A program made the translations under genes and the position numbers. From Valencia hispanica (lineage: Eukaryota; Chordata; Actinopteri; Cyprinodontiformes; Valenciidae): 64,000 nt of DNA. Each line of letters starts with the position of its first letter. Position 1 is the first letter of the stretch. Below, in pieces: positions 34,480-45,240 of this stretch. The notes beneath the pieces were generated by a model, which saw nothing but the letters and a program-made list of their open reading frames with translations, was not told the origin of the DNA and searched no databases. The DNA is taken from positions 46,612,913 through 46,676,912 of the forward strand of contig OY747713.1 in the NCBI GenBank assembly GCA_963556495.2, in the 5' to 3' direction.

Positions 34480-35100
34480 GTATGTATGTACTGTTGTGAC
34501 AAAACAGGTTTGTTTTGATTATGAATAATTATGAATAATTTCTTAGGGCAATTATAAATAAGATTAATAATTTTATGTCAAAATTACCACGTTTGGGGCA
34601 CAATCCTGGGATCTAGGAAAAATAATAATAGCCAAATAGTTCAGTCTCAGTTAATATTTATGATTACCTGCCTGATAAGGCTGAGTTAATTAAATAGATG
34701 AAGGAATAAGTTCTTGCCTTTCTTTGAACAGCAAGTTACCACATATGTATGTTAAATAATGTGGAATAAGTAAAATAGTTTAACGGACAAATATGCAAAG
34801 AAGTAGAAACAGTAACCAGTTGAATGTGATGTCACTGTTCAGTATGAATATGTATTCCTAAAGTCCAAGGCTTGTATTGAAGGGTTTCATTGACATGAAG
34901 TAATGTTTAATTAAACAATATGCTGAATTAGAAACCAATAACCTTTGGAGAATTGATTCTGTTTTATGGATCGGTCATCGCAGTGATTGATCTAAATTAG
35001 TATTTTGGCATAGTAAGAAAGCAGCTTATACGATTAGTTTTCAGTGTTTAAACTTTTTATTTTATTGCCGATCTGTATTTCGAAAACTGTAATGTAAATC
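34480..35100. other. AT-rich stretch, no gene
   Basis: No motif or structured repeat recognised. Confidence 0.5.
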
Positions 35101-35106
35101 CTTATT

Positions 35107-37380
35107 TTTTATGAATGTTAACTGTCGACAAAAGCAGGCAGTGTTAAGTCGCCGGGATGGAGCGGTGATTGGAGGTGTCTTCGCATTCCACACAGAGGTT
35201 GGTGTAGGCTCCGGTCATGGAGCAGCAAAGCAGGTGATGTCCGGGCGGAGAAGCTGCGGAGGGTTCTCGGTGCTGGTGAGGAGGCTGCTAGCTGGTTGGC
35301 AGCAGACAACTGGGAGGCTTCCCCGGTGATCAGGAAGTGGGAGCAAGAGTGGGCTGGATCGTGCTGGAAGGCTGCGTAGCTGGGGTTTCGGCAGTCTGGA
35401 GAATCGATGAGTTGGTTTGCACTGATCCAAAGGATATGGATCAGGAGCTCTCGACATGAATGGGTTGATGACTGAGCGATGTGAGGTGAGTGAATGAGTC
35501 CTTTAACCTCTGAGCAGTATGGGATCCACATCATAAGAGGCAGGAAGCTCACCAGGCACAGCTGATCGTTGTTGAAATGCTGACTTCCTGATAGGCCGCA
35601 CTAATAAGAAACAATAGTTGCGTTGCCACCATCAGAACAAGGGTGGGGAGGTAATGTACTGTATGTAGCGCAGCTAAAACCCACTCTGTTTAGCTTAGCA
35701 CCAAGGAACAAAGAAAAAACTCAGGTGGAATGGAGTAAAGCATGTTGCATGATTTAAAATTACTCTTTCTTTCAGTCAGAAATCTTTGAAATTATACCCA
35801 AACCATTGAAGAATGAAATCTTACAAATGCTGCAAAACCACCGTGAAATACACAATAGAACAATCCTTAAATTAAATCCTAAGATAATTAATCTTTGCCC
35901 AGACACCCTTACTTGAATGATTCTTAGATCTCCGTAGAACGGTCAATCTGTTGTCTGGAGAATCTGTGTTAAAGGAGGAAAACCAGGTGTCAGCTTGTCA
36001 GTTAGCAGCAGCTGCATGTCGGGTACTAACAGTGGTTGGCTCATGGGTGTGTAGCTAGTGGAGCCACAGCTAGCCACTGTTGAGGCTATGGCCTTTTACT
36101 GAACGAACTGCATCTCCCAGCATCCATTGCGCTGCCCTCAACCCACTCTCACTGGTCTGTGGCCAGTGATGACATCACAGAGTTGATAAAAGGCAGTGCG
36201 ATTATTGAAATCTTCGTCTTTTGGTTCCCCAGCGGTGCCGCAAGGAGACGCTTTAATCCATTGCTAGCATTTTCCCTTTTTTCCGTTCAAACCTGCTTGA
36301 CCAAGAAGAACTTCCCTTTTAAACTTTGAAGTGAATCGGCAGAGCAAACAGACTTTCCTGTATGGGCAACCAGGGAGTCCGCTGGCCATCTGAGCACTAT
36401 TTAAACCGGCCCGAGTCCCTCAGCGCCTAAAGTCGGATGTCCGCTTTTCCGACCTCGGTTTTGCGCAAACCGCTCCCTTTAAACTGGACACTTTCTACGT
36501 TCTTCGTCGTGGACTGTGGAGAGCTGCCCCCACCAAGTAGGATTAAACTGGTTTATATCTTTTGGTCTGGGCAGAGGAGAATAGGTCTTAACGGTTAAAA
36601 TCAGTTTTCTGTTGGTTAAAATAAGTCTGTCAACTTGTTAACCACTGTTATTCTTGGTCGTCTGTCGCTGTACACCGACCCTGAATGTGCATGCTTTTTG
36701 TGTTTTATTAGTTGACTTTGGTTGCAACCAGAAGCAGTATATTATATTGTATTATTTCCCGGCTTGTTTTATTGTCCGCTGCAGTCGGCGCGTGTCTGTT
36801 TAGACAGGTCGCGTGGCCCCAGTTGACCCCCTTTCTCCGTCGCCCCGTTTCCTTTGTCCAAACCACCATTGCTAATGAAACTAGTCTTTGTTGAATTGCC
36901 ACGCGGTGTTCCTTTGTCTCCCTTTGTGAACCGATCGCGCCAATTGATAAGGCTTGAGTTATTTATCGCATTGAGGGGTTAAGCTGAACCCCCCCTCATT
37001 CGCTCGCTGTCTCCCACACACACACACACACATGCCCCCTTCCCTCGATGTCAACTTTGTTCTATATTTTTGCATGCGTTAGAATAGATGGAAATTATGA
37101 ATGAAACGTAATCTGTAAGTTTGACCTAATTCATTAATAAATTCCCTTAAGTAACGAGAAGTTTCCTGTGCTATTTCAGTGTGTGCTGTAAAGTTTGTTT
37201 TAACCCCGCGGACGAACTGGGCCATTTCAGACGACTGACTGTCTGGTTTAATTAAAAATATTTCATTTATGAGATTGGTGCTCCTATATCTTTAATAAAC
37301 AGGTTAAACTCGAACATCATCAATAATTATATTAATATTAAATTATTGATTATAATTATTGATGCTCAGAAAACCAGACA
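35107..37380. other. Unclassified GC-richer block, possibly LTR-like or promoter-like
   Basis: Markedly richer in G+C and CpG than its surroundings, especially 36050-36930. It has a possible TATA-like TTGATAAAAGGCAG at 36183, a (CA)n tract near 37015-37032, an AATAAA near 37290, and a perfect 14-bp inverted repeat CATCAATAATTATA...TATAATTATTGATG at about 37320-37366. No open frame with a recognisable domain. I considered an LTR or the 5' end of a host gene and could not decide. Confidence 0.35.
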
Positions 37381-37439
37381 ACAACTTTTTATTATTAATA
37401 GTTACAACACCACCGTTAACCGGAACTCGGGTTCATCCA

Positions 37440-37484
37440 GCTCGGTTCGGCTCAGCTCAGCTCAGCTCAGCTCAGCTCAGCAAT
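37440..37484. repeat. (CTCAG)n short tandem repeat
   Basis: A run of CTCAG/GCTCA pentamers around 37449-37480. Confidence 0.85.
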
Positions 37485-37889
37485 CTTCTCCCATGGACTG
37501 GTCCCTTTTCATGGGCAGCCTTCAGCTCAGCAGCAGTACAGCAGGGCGGCATCAAAGAGAGGCTCTCTCTCTCTCTCTTTGGTGGAATCTGTAATTCAAA
37601 AGTTACCAGTTACCTGATTAACGATCAGCAGGCTGTATAGATATTTTGGATCCAATTAGTTTCTTCCAGAAAGTTGCTGCCCCCACCTCACCAGTGAAAG
37701 ATGGAAGTTTAAAGCGGTGAAGGTATCTCCTAGTTTCTTTGGGGTTCGAGCCTTTACAGCTCCTCCTCTTCCTGTTAAAAGAGTCCACTGTGTAATTATC
37801 AGTCCTTACGGTCGGAGGTCTGTCTTTGGTCCTGTCACCATGGCTGTAGTCCAACAGTACAATTGAATTGAAGTTACTTTTCTTTTTCA

Positions 37890-38035
37890 TAATAAAGATT
37901 TTTCACACATATATATCAAGTGGAGCACTATAGCAAAAGCTGTAGTGCTCCACTTGTGAAAGTAAATCTGTTGGGCTTCTACTTGGTACTCAGACACCAA
38001 TTCTGAGCTCCACTGCCAAACAGGACACGAAAAAA
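37890..38035 (-). repeat. Unclassified repeat, copy 2, with conserved hairpin
   Basis: Matches 24945-25072 and 39630-40315. CAAGTGGAGCACTA at about 37918 is the exact inverse of TAGTGCTCCACTTG, with an AGCAAAAGC-type loop. It retains the uninterrupted TACTCAGACACCAATTCTGA that serves as an empty site for the MITE at 39735. Confidence 0.8.
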
Positions 38036-38044
38036 AAGAAAGAA

Positions 38045-38128
38045 AAGAAATTACTTTTCTTGTAAAGTGCCTAAAGATGACATTTTGTGAATTGGCTCAA
38101 TATAAATGAACTGAATTGAATTGAATTG
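38045..38128 (+). mobile_element. L2 LINE 3' terminus with GAATT tail
   Basis: GTAAAGTGCCTAAAGATGAC through GGCTCAATATAAATGAAC and a GAATTGAATTG tail parallels the L2 end at 57415-57486. Confidence 0.85.
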
Positions 38129-38129
38129 T

Positions 38130-38353
38130 GAAGAAGATTTATCATTTAAATGAACAAACTGGAATCTGATGGAAAAATAACATTTAATCCAGCCTAGTGC
38201 TGTTCCTTTGGTCCCTAAAGGATGTTTTAACCTTCCTACGAGAATATTGGGATCGACTGGATCTATTGCAGCGCTGAGATCTAAAAGGACAGGCACAGAC
38301 ACAAATCTGTTGTCTGAGGCCATGAGAATATCATTGTAACTTTCACCAGTGCT
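38130..38353 (-). pseudogene. L2 RT fragment
   Basis: Encodes LLDLSAAIDPVDPNILVGRL (motif A with the D/H pattern partly altered) and ALGWIKCYFSIRFQFVHLND, matching the L2 at 55110-55270 at every landmark. Both ends are truncated. Confidence 0.85.
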
Positions 38354-38366
38354 GTTTCAGTGCTCT

Positions 38367-39292
38367 GATTCAATTCAGTTTTTTTATATAGCGCCGATTT
38401 ACAACAGATGTCATCTCAAATGCACTTTACAAGAAAGTAATTTCAATACAAACATTCCAATCAGTTTAAAGGTTTAATTTGTTTTCTATGTAAGGAATCC
38501 CAGCAGATTGCATTGAGTCATTGACTGGCAGTTGCGCCTCGTTGATGCAGACTCCAACCACAGCAATCCCTCAGCAATCCGTCATACTGAGGAAAAACTC
38601 CCCTTTAACAGGAAGAAACCTCCAGCAGAACCTGGCTCAGTACTAGTTGCTATCTGCCACGACCATCTGGGGGTTTGAGAAGACAGAGGAGAGACACAAA
38701 GAACAGAAGAACTGATGGTGTAAAAGTAGTTTCATCAGTGATAACAGGAGAGGGAGAATGTTCAATTACTGGGAGCATCACAGCTGAACAGAGCGCCAGA
38801 CCGGGTGTACCTTCTATGGAGAGAAAAACACTTAGAAAAAAAAGTTAACAGCTGAAACAGGAGCAAATAATGCAACTGAGGAGTAGTAGAAGAGAAAAGT
38901 AGCAGTGGTTGGTCTGTAAGAAAGATCAAAAGAACTGATTTAAGAGTACTTTCTATATTAAAGAAAGTAAAAAGTTGATAGCAGAACACGGGGGATGCTC
39001 AGTTACTGGGATGCCACCCTTCCAACAGGGCATTGCAGCTAAGTAGGATACCAGACCAGGTGTAGCTTCTAAAGAGTGAAAAACACTGAGAGAAAGCAGA
39101 GTTAACAGTCAAAATAACAGCAAATAATGCAACTGGAGAGTAGTAGAAGAGAAAAGTAGCAGAGTGAAGTAATGTGGTCAGTCTGTCCTCCAGCAGTCTA
39201 AGCCTACAGCAGCATAACTACAGAGATAGCTCAGGATAACCTAAGCCACTCTAACTGTAAGCTTTATCAAAAAGGAACATTTTCAGATTCAA
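38367..39292 (-). mobile_element. L2 LINE 3' UTR with internal tandem duplication
   Basis: In antisense the tail lies at the left (ATTCAATTCAGTTT) and the RT C-terminus ends at the right (AGCTTTATCAAAAAGGAAC). Two units, about 38755-38910 and 38995-39170, both contain the motifs CAGACC[AG]GGTGTA and GCAAATAATGCAACTG and an AGTAGTAGAAGAGAAAAGTAGCAG end. The UTR at 56900-57070 has only one such unit. Confidence 0.8.
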
Positions 39293-39475
39293 TTCAATTC
39301 AAAAATACTTTATTGATCCCAGAGGGAAATTAGATTGTGTTGTAGCTCATACTAATTAATTTTTCAAGCAGTTGTTGTAGATCATGATGGCTGTGGGCAG
39401 GAAGGATTTTCTGTAGCAGTCTGTGTTGCAGCGAAACTAAAGAAGCCTCTGGCTGAAGACACTGATATTGTAGGA
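39293..39475 (-). mobile_element. Rex1-like LINE 3' fragment
   Basis: Antisense of a 3' end: TTTATTGATCCCAGAGGGAAATTAG, then ATGGCTGTGGGCAGGAAGGA and GAAGCCTCTGGCTGAAGACAC, as in 12850-12980. Confidence 0.75.
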
Positions 39476-39499
39476 TAGTTTCATTTATTGTACTTTCTT

Positions 39500-40325
39500 T
39501 ATTCCCCTTTTTCTATCTTCAATTCACCCTCTCCCTTTTAACTTTTTCCTACCTCTCTTCATCTTCTTTCTTTTTTCCGTCTCAATGTCCATAAAATCTG
39601 GAAGAAAAAAACCCCACACCGTTTTCTGATAAAGATTTCTTACACATATATACTGTATCAAGAGGAGTACTATAGCAAAAGCCGTAATGGTCCACTTGTA
39701 AAAGTAAATCTGTTGGGCTTCTACTTGATACTCAGGCCATGTACACACGTACCATGGGCTTTTTAAAAACGAATATCCTCACCACCTCGTAAAAAAAAAA
39801 AAACCTCTGTCCACACCTAACCGCATAAGTGTGTTGTTAAGCACATTCATAGACATGCCAGACCTGTAGGGGGCAGTAGTTCCCCCAAATCCTATCCACT
39901 CAGAGTTACTTTCTAAGTTCAAACTTCGACATACAGCAGTAATTGAGCTTGTAAAAACAAGCAACAGAAAGCGCTTGGAGAATCGATGATGCCAACACAG
40001 CTCTGAGGGCATAGATGCTGTTTCTGAGTGTAAATACAAGTCGCACAAGTGATGTCGGAGGATTTTTGTCACGGAAAGTGGCGTTGCGGAGCCAAAAACT
40101 CTGGCTATTTCTGTCCACATGCAAACGCTTAAAACGGAAAAAACACAAATCTCCACTTTGGCCGGAGTTTTTAGAAATAATCGTTTTCTCTGATAAAAAC
40201 TGGGTTTTCATGTAAATGAGAGGCCAAACCGCAGGAAAATGTCTGCGTCTTTCCTTCGTGTAAAGGGGCCTCAGCCACCAATGCTGAATGCCACGCTTCC
40301 ACAGGACACGTTAAAAAAAGTATAG
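39500..40325 (-). repeat. Unclassified repeat, copy 3, split by a MITE
   Basis: Modules at 39500-39600 and 39630-39734 continue at 40271-40325 after the MITE. Alignment to the two uninterrupted copies shows the break falls exactly at the TCA of TACTCAGACACC. Confidence 0.8.
39735..40270. mobile_element. MITE with GGCC termini and TCA duplication, copy 2
   Basis: Ends GGCCATGTACACACG and, inverted, GGCCCCTTTACACG. TCA lies on both sides (39732-39734, 40271-40273). The interior matches 26644-27121. The open frames inside are not conserved between the copies as protein, so I regard them as non-coding. Confidence 0.9.
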
Positions 40326-40329
40326 TTCC

Positions 40330-40430
40330 ATGTAGAGGATGCTCAGGGTGGTCCATAATTTTTTGATGAGCCGTAAAACCTGACTGAAACTCTTTAAACA
40401 GGTCATTACTGTGGATATGCTCACACACTT
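40330..40430 (-). pseudogene. Older L2 RT relic, 3' piece
   Basis: Minus strand encodes CEHIHSNDLFKEFQSGFTAH, equivalent to the segment after the fingers domain in the L2 at 54990. It is separated from its 5' piece at 45127-45240 by the L2 insertion at 40437-45126. Confidence 0.8.
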
Positions 40431-40632
40431 AATTAGGCAAGGCAAGGCAAGGCAATTTTATTTGTATAGCACACTTTCAACAGCAGGGTAATTCAAGGTG
40501 CTTTACATGATTTGGTGATTTAAAAAAACACATAAAAGAAACACACATTACACATGATACACAATAAAGCAAGAGAAAAATAAAAAAAAGCAAGAGAGCA
40601 TGAACACATTTCATACATATGACATCAAGCAT

Positions 40633-43593
40633 TTACTCAAAGGCAATTCTAAACAGATGGGCTTTTAGTCTCGATTTAAAGCAGTTCAGAGTTTCAGCAG
40701 CTCTACACTCGTCAGGAAGTCTGTTCCAGATAAGGGGAGCATAAAAAGTGAAAGCTGCTTCTCCATGTTTAGTTCTGAGTCTAGGGATGTTTAGTAGGCT
40801 AGAGTTGGAGGACCTGAGTGGTCTTGGTGGTTGGTACCATGACAACAAGTCTTCTACATATTTTGGTGCTAAGCCATGTAATGACTTAGATACAGGGAGC
40901 CAGTGTAAGGACTTTAGAACTGGGGTGATGTGCTCTACTTTCCTGGTTCTAGTGAGGACGCGAGCGGCAGCGTTCTGGATCAGCTGCAGCTGTCTGATTG
41001 ACTTTTTAGGCAGACCTGTGAAGATGCTGTTGCAGTAATCAATCCGACTAAAGATAAACGCATGGATGAGTTTTTCTAGGTCGTGTTGCAAAATCAGTTC
41101 TTTAATCCTAGAGATGTTCTTCAGGTGATAGAACGCTGACCATGTTATTGCCTTTATGTGACCCTGGAGGTTCAGGTCTGAGTCCATTACTACATCTAGG
41201 TTACGAACCTGATCAGTAGTTTCTAGCTGTATTAATTGAAGCTGTGTGCTGACTCTTGATCGTTCCTCCTTGGGTCCAAAATTAATCACTTCAGTTTTGT
41301 TTCTATTCAGCTGGAGAAAGTTATGGCACATCCATCCATTTATTTGGTCAATGCATTGATTTAGGGTTTGAATGGGTTCAGAGTCACCTGGTGACATGGT
41401 AATGTAGAGCTGAGTGTCATCTGCGTAGTTATGGTAGCTAATGTTATTGGTTGCTATAATCTTGCCTAGTGGGAGCATGTATATATTAAATAAGAGGGGC
41501 CCCAGGATGGAGCCCTGGGGCACCCCACATGTGATTTCTGTTCGTTCTGATGAAAAGTTTCCTATTGAAACATAGAAGTCCCTGTTCTTTAGGTAAGACT
41601 CGAACCAGCCAAGTACTGTACCAGAGAGTCCGACCCAGCTCTCCAGTCGTTCCAATAAAATATCATGATCAACAGTGTCAAATGCTGCACTAAGGTCCAA
41701 CAGAACCAGCACTGTGGTTCTTCCACAGTCTGTATTTATGTGGATGTCATTAAATACTTTGACGAGGACAGTCTCGGTGCTGTGGTGAGCGCGGAAACCA
41801 GACTGAAAAGCATCAAAACGGTTTGTCATTGTTATGGAGCCATTTAACTGCTGAAACACAGCTTTTTCAATAATCTTACTGATGAATGGAAGATTAGAGA
41901 TTGGCCTGTAGTTCTGCATTAACGTGTTGTCCAGATTTTTCTTCTTTAGCAGTGGTTTAATAACTGCTGTTTTTAAAGCCTGAGGGAAGACACCTGATAG
42001 CAGTGATGAGTTCACTATTTGAACAAAATCAGAACCAATAACAGGAAGAACCTTCTTTAGAGAAGCTGTGGGTAGGATATCAAGACAGCAGGAGGAGGAG
42101 CTTAATTGGATAATGATTTTTTCAAGGCTGTTCTGGTTTAATTCGTGGAATTCAGACATTATCTCTACATTGTTGTTGATTGGGGATGGCACTGGTTGTG
42201 GGTTCGATATTGAGGTACAGATTGACCATCTAATTGTTAGAATCTTTTCAGTGAAAAAGCTGGCAAATTCATTGCAGGCCCTGGTAGATTTTAGTTCAGG
42301 GGCTACTGTCACTAAAGGATTAGCTAGTCTTTCCACTGTTGCAAATAGAGTCCGTGCATTATTAATGTTTCTGTTGATGATTTCAGAAAAGTACGATTCC
42401 CTAGCATCTTTTATAGTTAGCTGATATCTATTCAGTCTCTCTTTGTAGATCTCACAGTGAACCTGGAGTCGAGTTTTAAACCATTTTCTCTCGGCTCATC
42501 GTCACTCTCTTTTTTCACTACGTACCAGTGGATTACTTGTCCACTGAGACTTTTTTCTACCTGAGACTACTTTCACTTTAGTTGGAGCAATGGAATCCAT
42601 GATGTCTGAGATTTTCGCAAGGAAATTATTTACCAACCTATTTACTGAGTTTGAGTTGGGAGATGAGGGGGATGTGGTGGAAGGGTAAATACGTTTAAAG
42701 GTTTCTACTGAACTGTCCCCTAGAAAACGCTTTTTTATAGTGGTCTTACTGTGGCTGGATAATTTAGCAGAGATGGTACTTTCAAAGAAAATACAGAAAT
42801 GGTCAGTTAATGCAATATTAATTACAGAGATGTCAGAAATATATAAACCTTTGCTGATAATTAAGTCCAGAGTGTGTCCTTTATTGTGTGTTGGTTGTTT
42901 GACATGCTGGATCAGTCCGAAGTTGTGGAGAGTATCATCTAATGTTTTTGCTTGTCTATCTTGGGGGTTGTCGGTATGGATGTTAAAGTCCCCCACGATG
43001 ATTAGTTGGTCATAGTCGATACATATTACAGAAAGAAGGTCATTGAAATCATTAAAGAAGTTAGAGTTAAGTTTTGGTGGTTTATATAAACTTAGAAATA
43101 ACGCTTTGTTAGGCTCATTTATCTGGGTGGCTAGGTATTCAAAAGAATCAAACGTGCCCAGAGTTACCTTTTTAAAGTTCATTGAGTTGTGAAAGATGGT
43201 GGCTACACCTCTACCTCGTCTGTGTTTTCTGTTCTCGCTTAAGAAATTATAATTTGGAGGACTAGATTCTATTAATGAAGTTGTTTCGTTATTTTCATCT
43301 AGCCAAGTTTCTGATAAAAAAAGGGCGTGTAAATTATGCTCAGTGATGAAGTCATTGATAAGAAAAGACTTCCCGGATAGAGATCTAATGTTTAATAAAG
43401 CTAACTTAAGTATTGTGATGATGGGCAGCTGAACCTTCTGACAGGTTATCAATTTGAGATTTTGTTTAATATGAGAGCGTGTGGTTAACGGTTTATGTTT
43501 CCTGCTGCTGATAATCAGTGATATAGCCTCAGGGGTGCCGGGTGAATTCTGGGAGACGGTTGGGGTGGATTTATTGCCCGATTCCCTCAAATA
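40633..43593 (-). pseudogene. L2 ORF2: endonuclease and reverse transcriptase
   Basis: One frame runs from the codon after the ORF1 stop. The AP endonuclease shows LALLNIRSLSGKSF, the catalytic-region LSETWLD, IVGDFNIHTDNP and LTDHFCIFFE (43400-42700). Two in-frame TGA codons at 42504-42502 and 42498-42496 separate it from RT, which is open for 567 residues from 42336. RT carries [17 protein letters not shown] (A), [14 protein letters not shown] (B) and [10 protein letters not shown] (C), all catalytic Asp present, then a C-terminal [13 protein letters not shown]. The first in-frame ATG lies inside the endonuclease domain, so initiation must be non-AUG or depend on the ORF1 stop. It nicks target DNA and reverse-transcribes its own RNA in active members. 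Confidence 0.9.
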
Positions 43594-44916
43594 TCAAATA
43601 TCTGTAATAATCAGTGGGGGAAAGCTCCCAGGCTTATTGACACTAGTCCCAGGCGTTTGGTGTAGTCTAAGTTTAGGTGTTAATTGTGTCCCAAATTTGA
43701 TTTGGTCGTTCAGTCTGTCTGTAAAGTTTCTAAATGGAGAATCATTTGATGTGGCTGAGTCACAGGAAGATGAAGACTTAATCTCTGATGGTTGTTTATC
43801 TGTTCGGTCCTGTGGTGTCATCCAGACTTGCTGTTTTTGTTCTCTGATATCCATGGGCGCCTCAAGGTCAGCTTTTGGGAGCAAGTGTTTTGCTTTCTTA
43901 TTTTGATAAGAAAAAATGTTTGCTGCTAAGAGCCTTACTTCGGCCTTGTTCAAACAACGCATCCCTTCTTTGAACAGATGATTAGCACTTCCAAATACTT
44001 TGAAATTATTAATGAATGTGAACGACTTCTCAGCTGATTGTTTCTTCAACCATTTATGGAGCATGCGGAGTCTGCTAAATCTTTCATTATTCCCTTCAGG
44101 GACTGGTCCGCTGATGAGGATGTTTACGTTAAGTCCATCAAGTCTCTGTAGGAGATCAGAAAAGTCTCTCTTCAGAATCTCTGATTGTCTCATCGCGATA
44201 TCTGCTGATCCAGCGTGAATGACAAGCTTTTCCAAAGCAGGATGTTGGTCCAAGATTTTAGGGAATTTTTCTGATATTTCTCTCACTGTATTTTTGTAGC
44301 AGCTATAAACTTTGGTATTCTTGCTACAAAAAGCCTCAGTTCCATTAATTGATCCATCTTGTATGATAACAATCTTTGCTTGGGGGGCTCTTACTTTGTT
44401 ATGTGTCCGTTTGATGCGGCTGGGTTTCTCCTGGTGGCTTTGACTGGTCCCGGGGGCTGCGTCATCTTTCGGGGAACTCAAGGCTGCGAATCTGTTTCTC
44501 AGCGGGATTCCAGGTGGAGAAATATCTCTTGTTTTTGGCTGAAACCTCTTTTGTTTACTTTTAGCAGAAGCGGCAGTTCTGGGTTCAGAGGTTTCTCTGT
44601 GCTGGAGTTTCTTTTGTTTTTTCTTCCTCGGAGAACAGGCTGGGGTTGATTTCATGCGTTTTAAAGCTGGCCAGTTTTCATTATAGTGCGGAGTTCTGCC
44701 GCTCAGACGCCTGTAGGGAGTCTCTGTGACACGGTTAGACCGATGTAACACCGGGCTGATAGGCTGTTCCCTGTTTGTATTCAACGGTAAAGTTGTGTCA
44801 TTTTGTCCATAATCAGCGTGAAGATCAAAATTAATTTCCAGACGACGTAGCTTCGTTTCAATGCCCTCAATTCTGTGGAGCAGTTTTTTAAAATCCTCAG
44901 CTGAGCAAAAAACCAT
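43594..44916 (-). CDS. L2 ORF1: coiled-coil start and esterase-like (SGNH) domain
   Basis: An intact 440-residue frame. The N-terminus (FKKLLHRIEGIETKLRRLEI) looks like a short coiled coil, followed by a basic, Ser/Pro-rich stretch that probably binds RNA. Residues of about 180-320 resemble the SGNH/GDSL esterase domain known from CR1/L2 ORF1 proteins: IVIIQDGSI stands where GDS is usual, and HAGSADI where GxND is usual. Both catalytic signatures are therefore altered here; the sister copy at 50957 keeps GDSS and GSND. The C-terminus includes FTDRLNDQIKFGTQLTP. The stop TGA (43596-43594) is in the same frame as ORF2. Confidence 0.85.
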   Translation of the reverse strand: MVFCSAEDFKKLLHRIEGIETKLRRLEINFDLHADYGQNDTTLPLNTNREQPISPVLHRSNRVTETPYRRLSGRTPHYNENWPALKRMKSTPACSPRKKKQKKLQHRETSEPRTAASAKSKQKRFQPKTRDISPPGIPLRNRFAALSSPKDDAAPGTSQSHQEKPSRIKRTHNKVRAPQAKIVIIQDGSINGTEAFCSKNTKVYSCYKNTVREISEKFPKILDQHPALEKLVIHAGSADIAMRQSEILKRDFSDLLQRLDGLNVNILISGPVPEGNNERFSRLRMLHKWLKKQSAEKSFTFINNFKVFGSANHLFKEGMRCLNKAEVRLLAANIFSYQNKKAKHLLPKADLEAPMDIREQKQQVWMTPQDRTDKQPSEIKSSSSCDSATSNDSPFRNFTDRLNDQIKFGTQLTPKLRLHQTPGTSVNKPGSFPPLIITDI

Positions 44917-45126
44917 GTTGATAAGTCCATAAAAAAGTAATCCAAGAAGAGATCTGGTCTAATACAGAAACTCCAGGGGCTGGGTAGATAAAGTAACTAA
45001 GAAAAAGTTAAGAAAAGAAAATAAGAAAAGCAAACAGAAAAGAAAATAAAGTGAATGGATCTGGAGAGAGACAGAGAGCAGCTGCTCCTCCTTCAGCAGT
45101 CGCAGCAAGAGCAAGGAAAGAAATGC

Positions 45127-45240
45127 AATTAGCAATTTTCTTTCAAGAGTTTTAGATAAGAGAGGAAGATTAGATATAGGTCTTTAGTTATTTAAGTAAT
45201 CTTTTTTAGTATGTGAATCACATTTCAGAGCTGTTGGCTG
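45127..45240 (-). pseudogene. Older L2 RT relic, 5' piece
   Basis: Minus strand reads RPISNLPLLSKTLERKLLIA with a lost Tyr before it, the finger motif of L2 RT. Its continuation is at 40430-40330, across the inserted L2. Confidence 0.75.

Larger units (their letters stand above)
40437..45126 (-). mobile_element. Near full-length L2/CR1-clade LINE (4.69 kb)
   Basis: Flanked by a 6-bp target duplication AATTAG (40431-40436 and 45127-45132). The 3' end has a GGCAA-type repeat tail (antisense view at 40437-40460). 5' UTR, ORF1, ORF2 and 3' UTR are all present on the minus strand. It is inserted into an older L2 RT relic. Only three stops interrupt one continuous frame from ORF1 through ORF2, which makes it the youngest-looking LINE in the window. 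Confidence 0.9.

Noticed and set aside
38040..38353. L2 3' tail (plus) directly beside an L2 RT fragment (minus), as in twin-priming inversion
   Set aside because: In twin priming the inverted part lies upstream of the 3' part; here it lies downstream of the tail, so two separate truncated insertions are more likely.
39779..40215. Open frames of 125 and 101 residues in a MITE
   Set aside because: Frames are not kept in the related copy at 26644-27121; better explained as non-coding MITE sequence.
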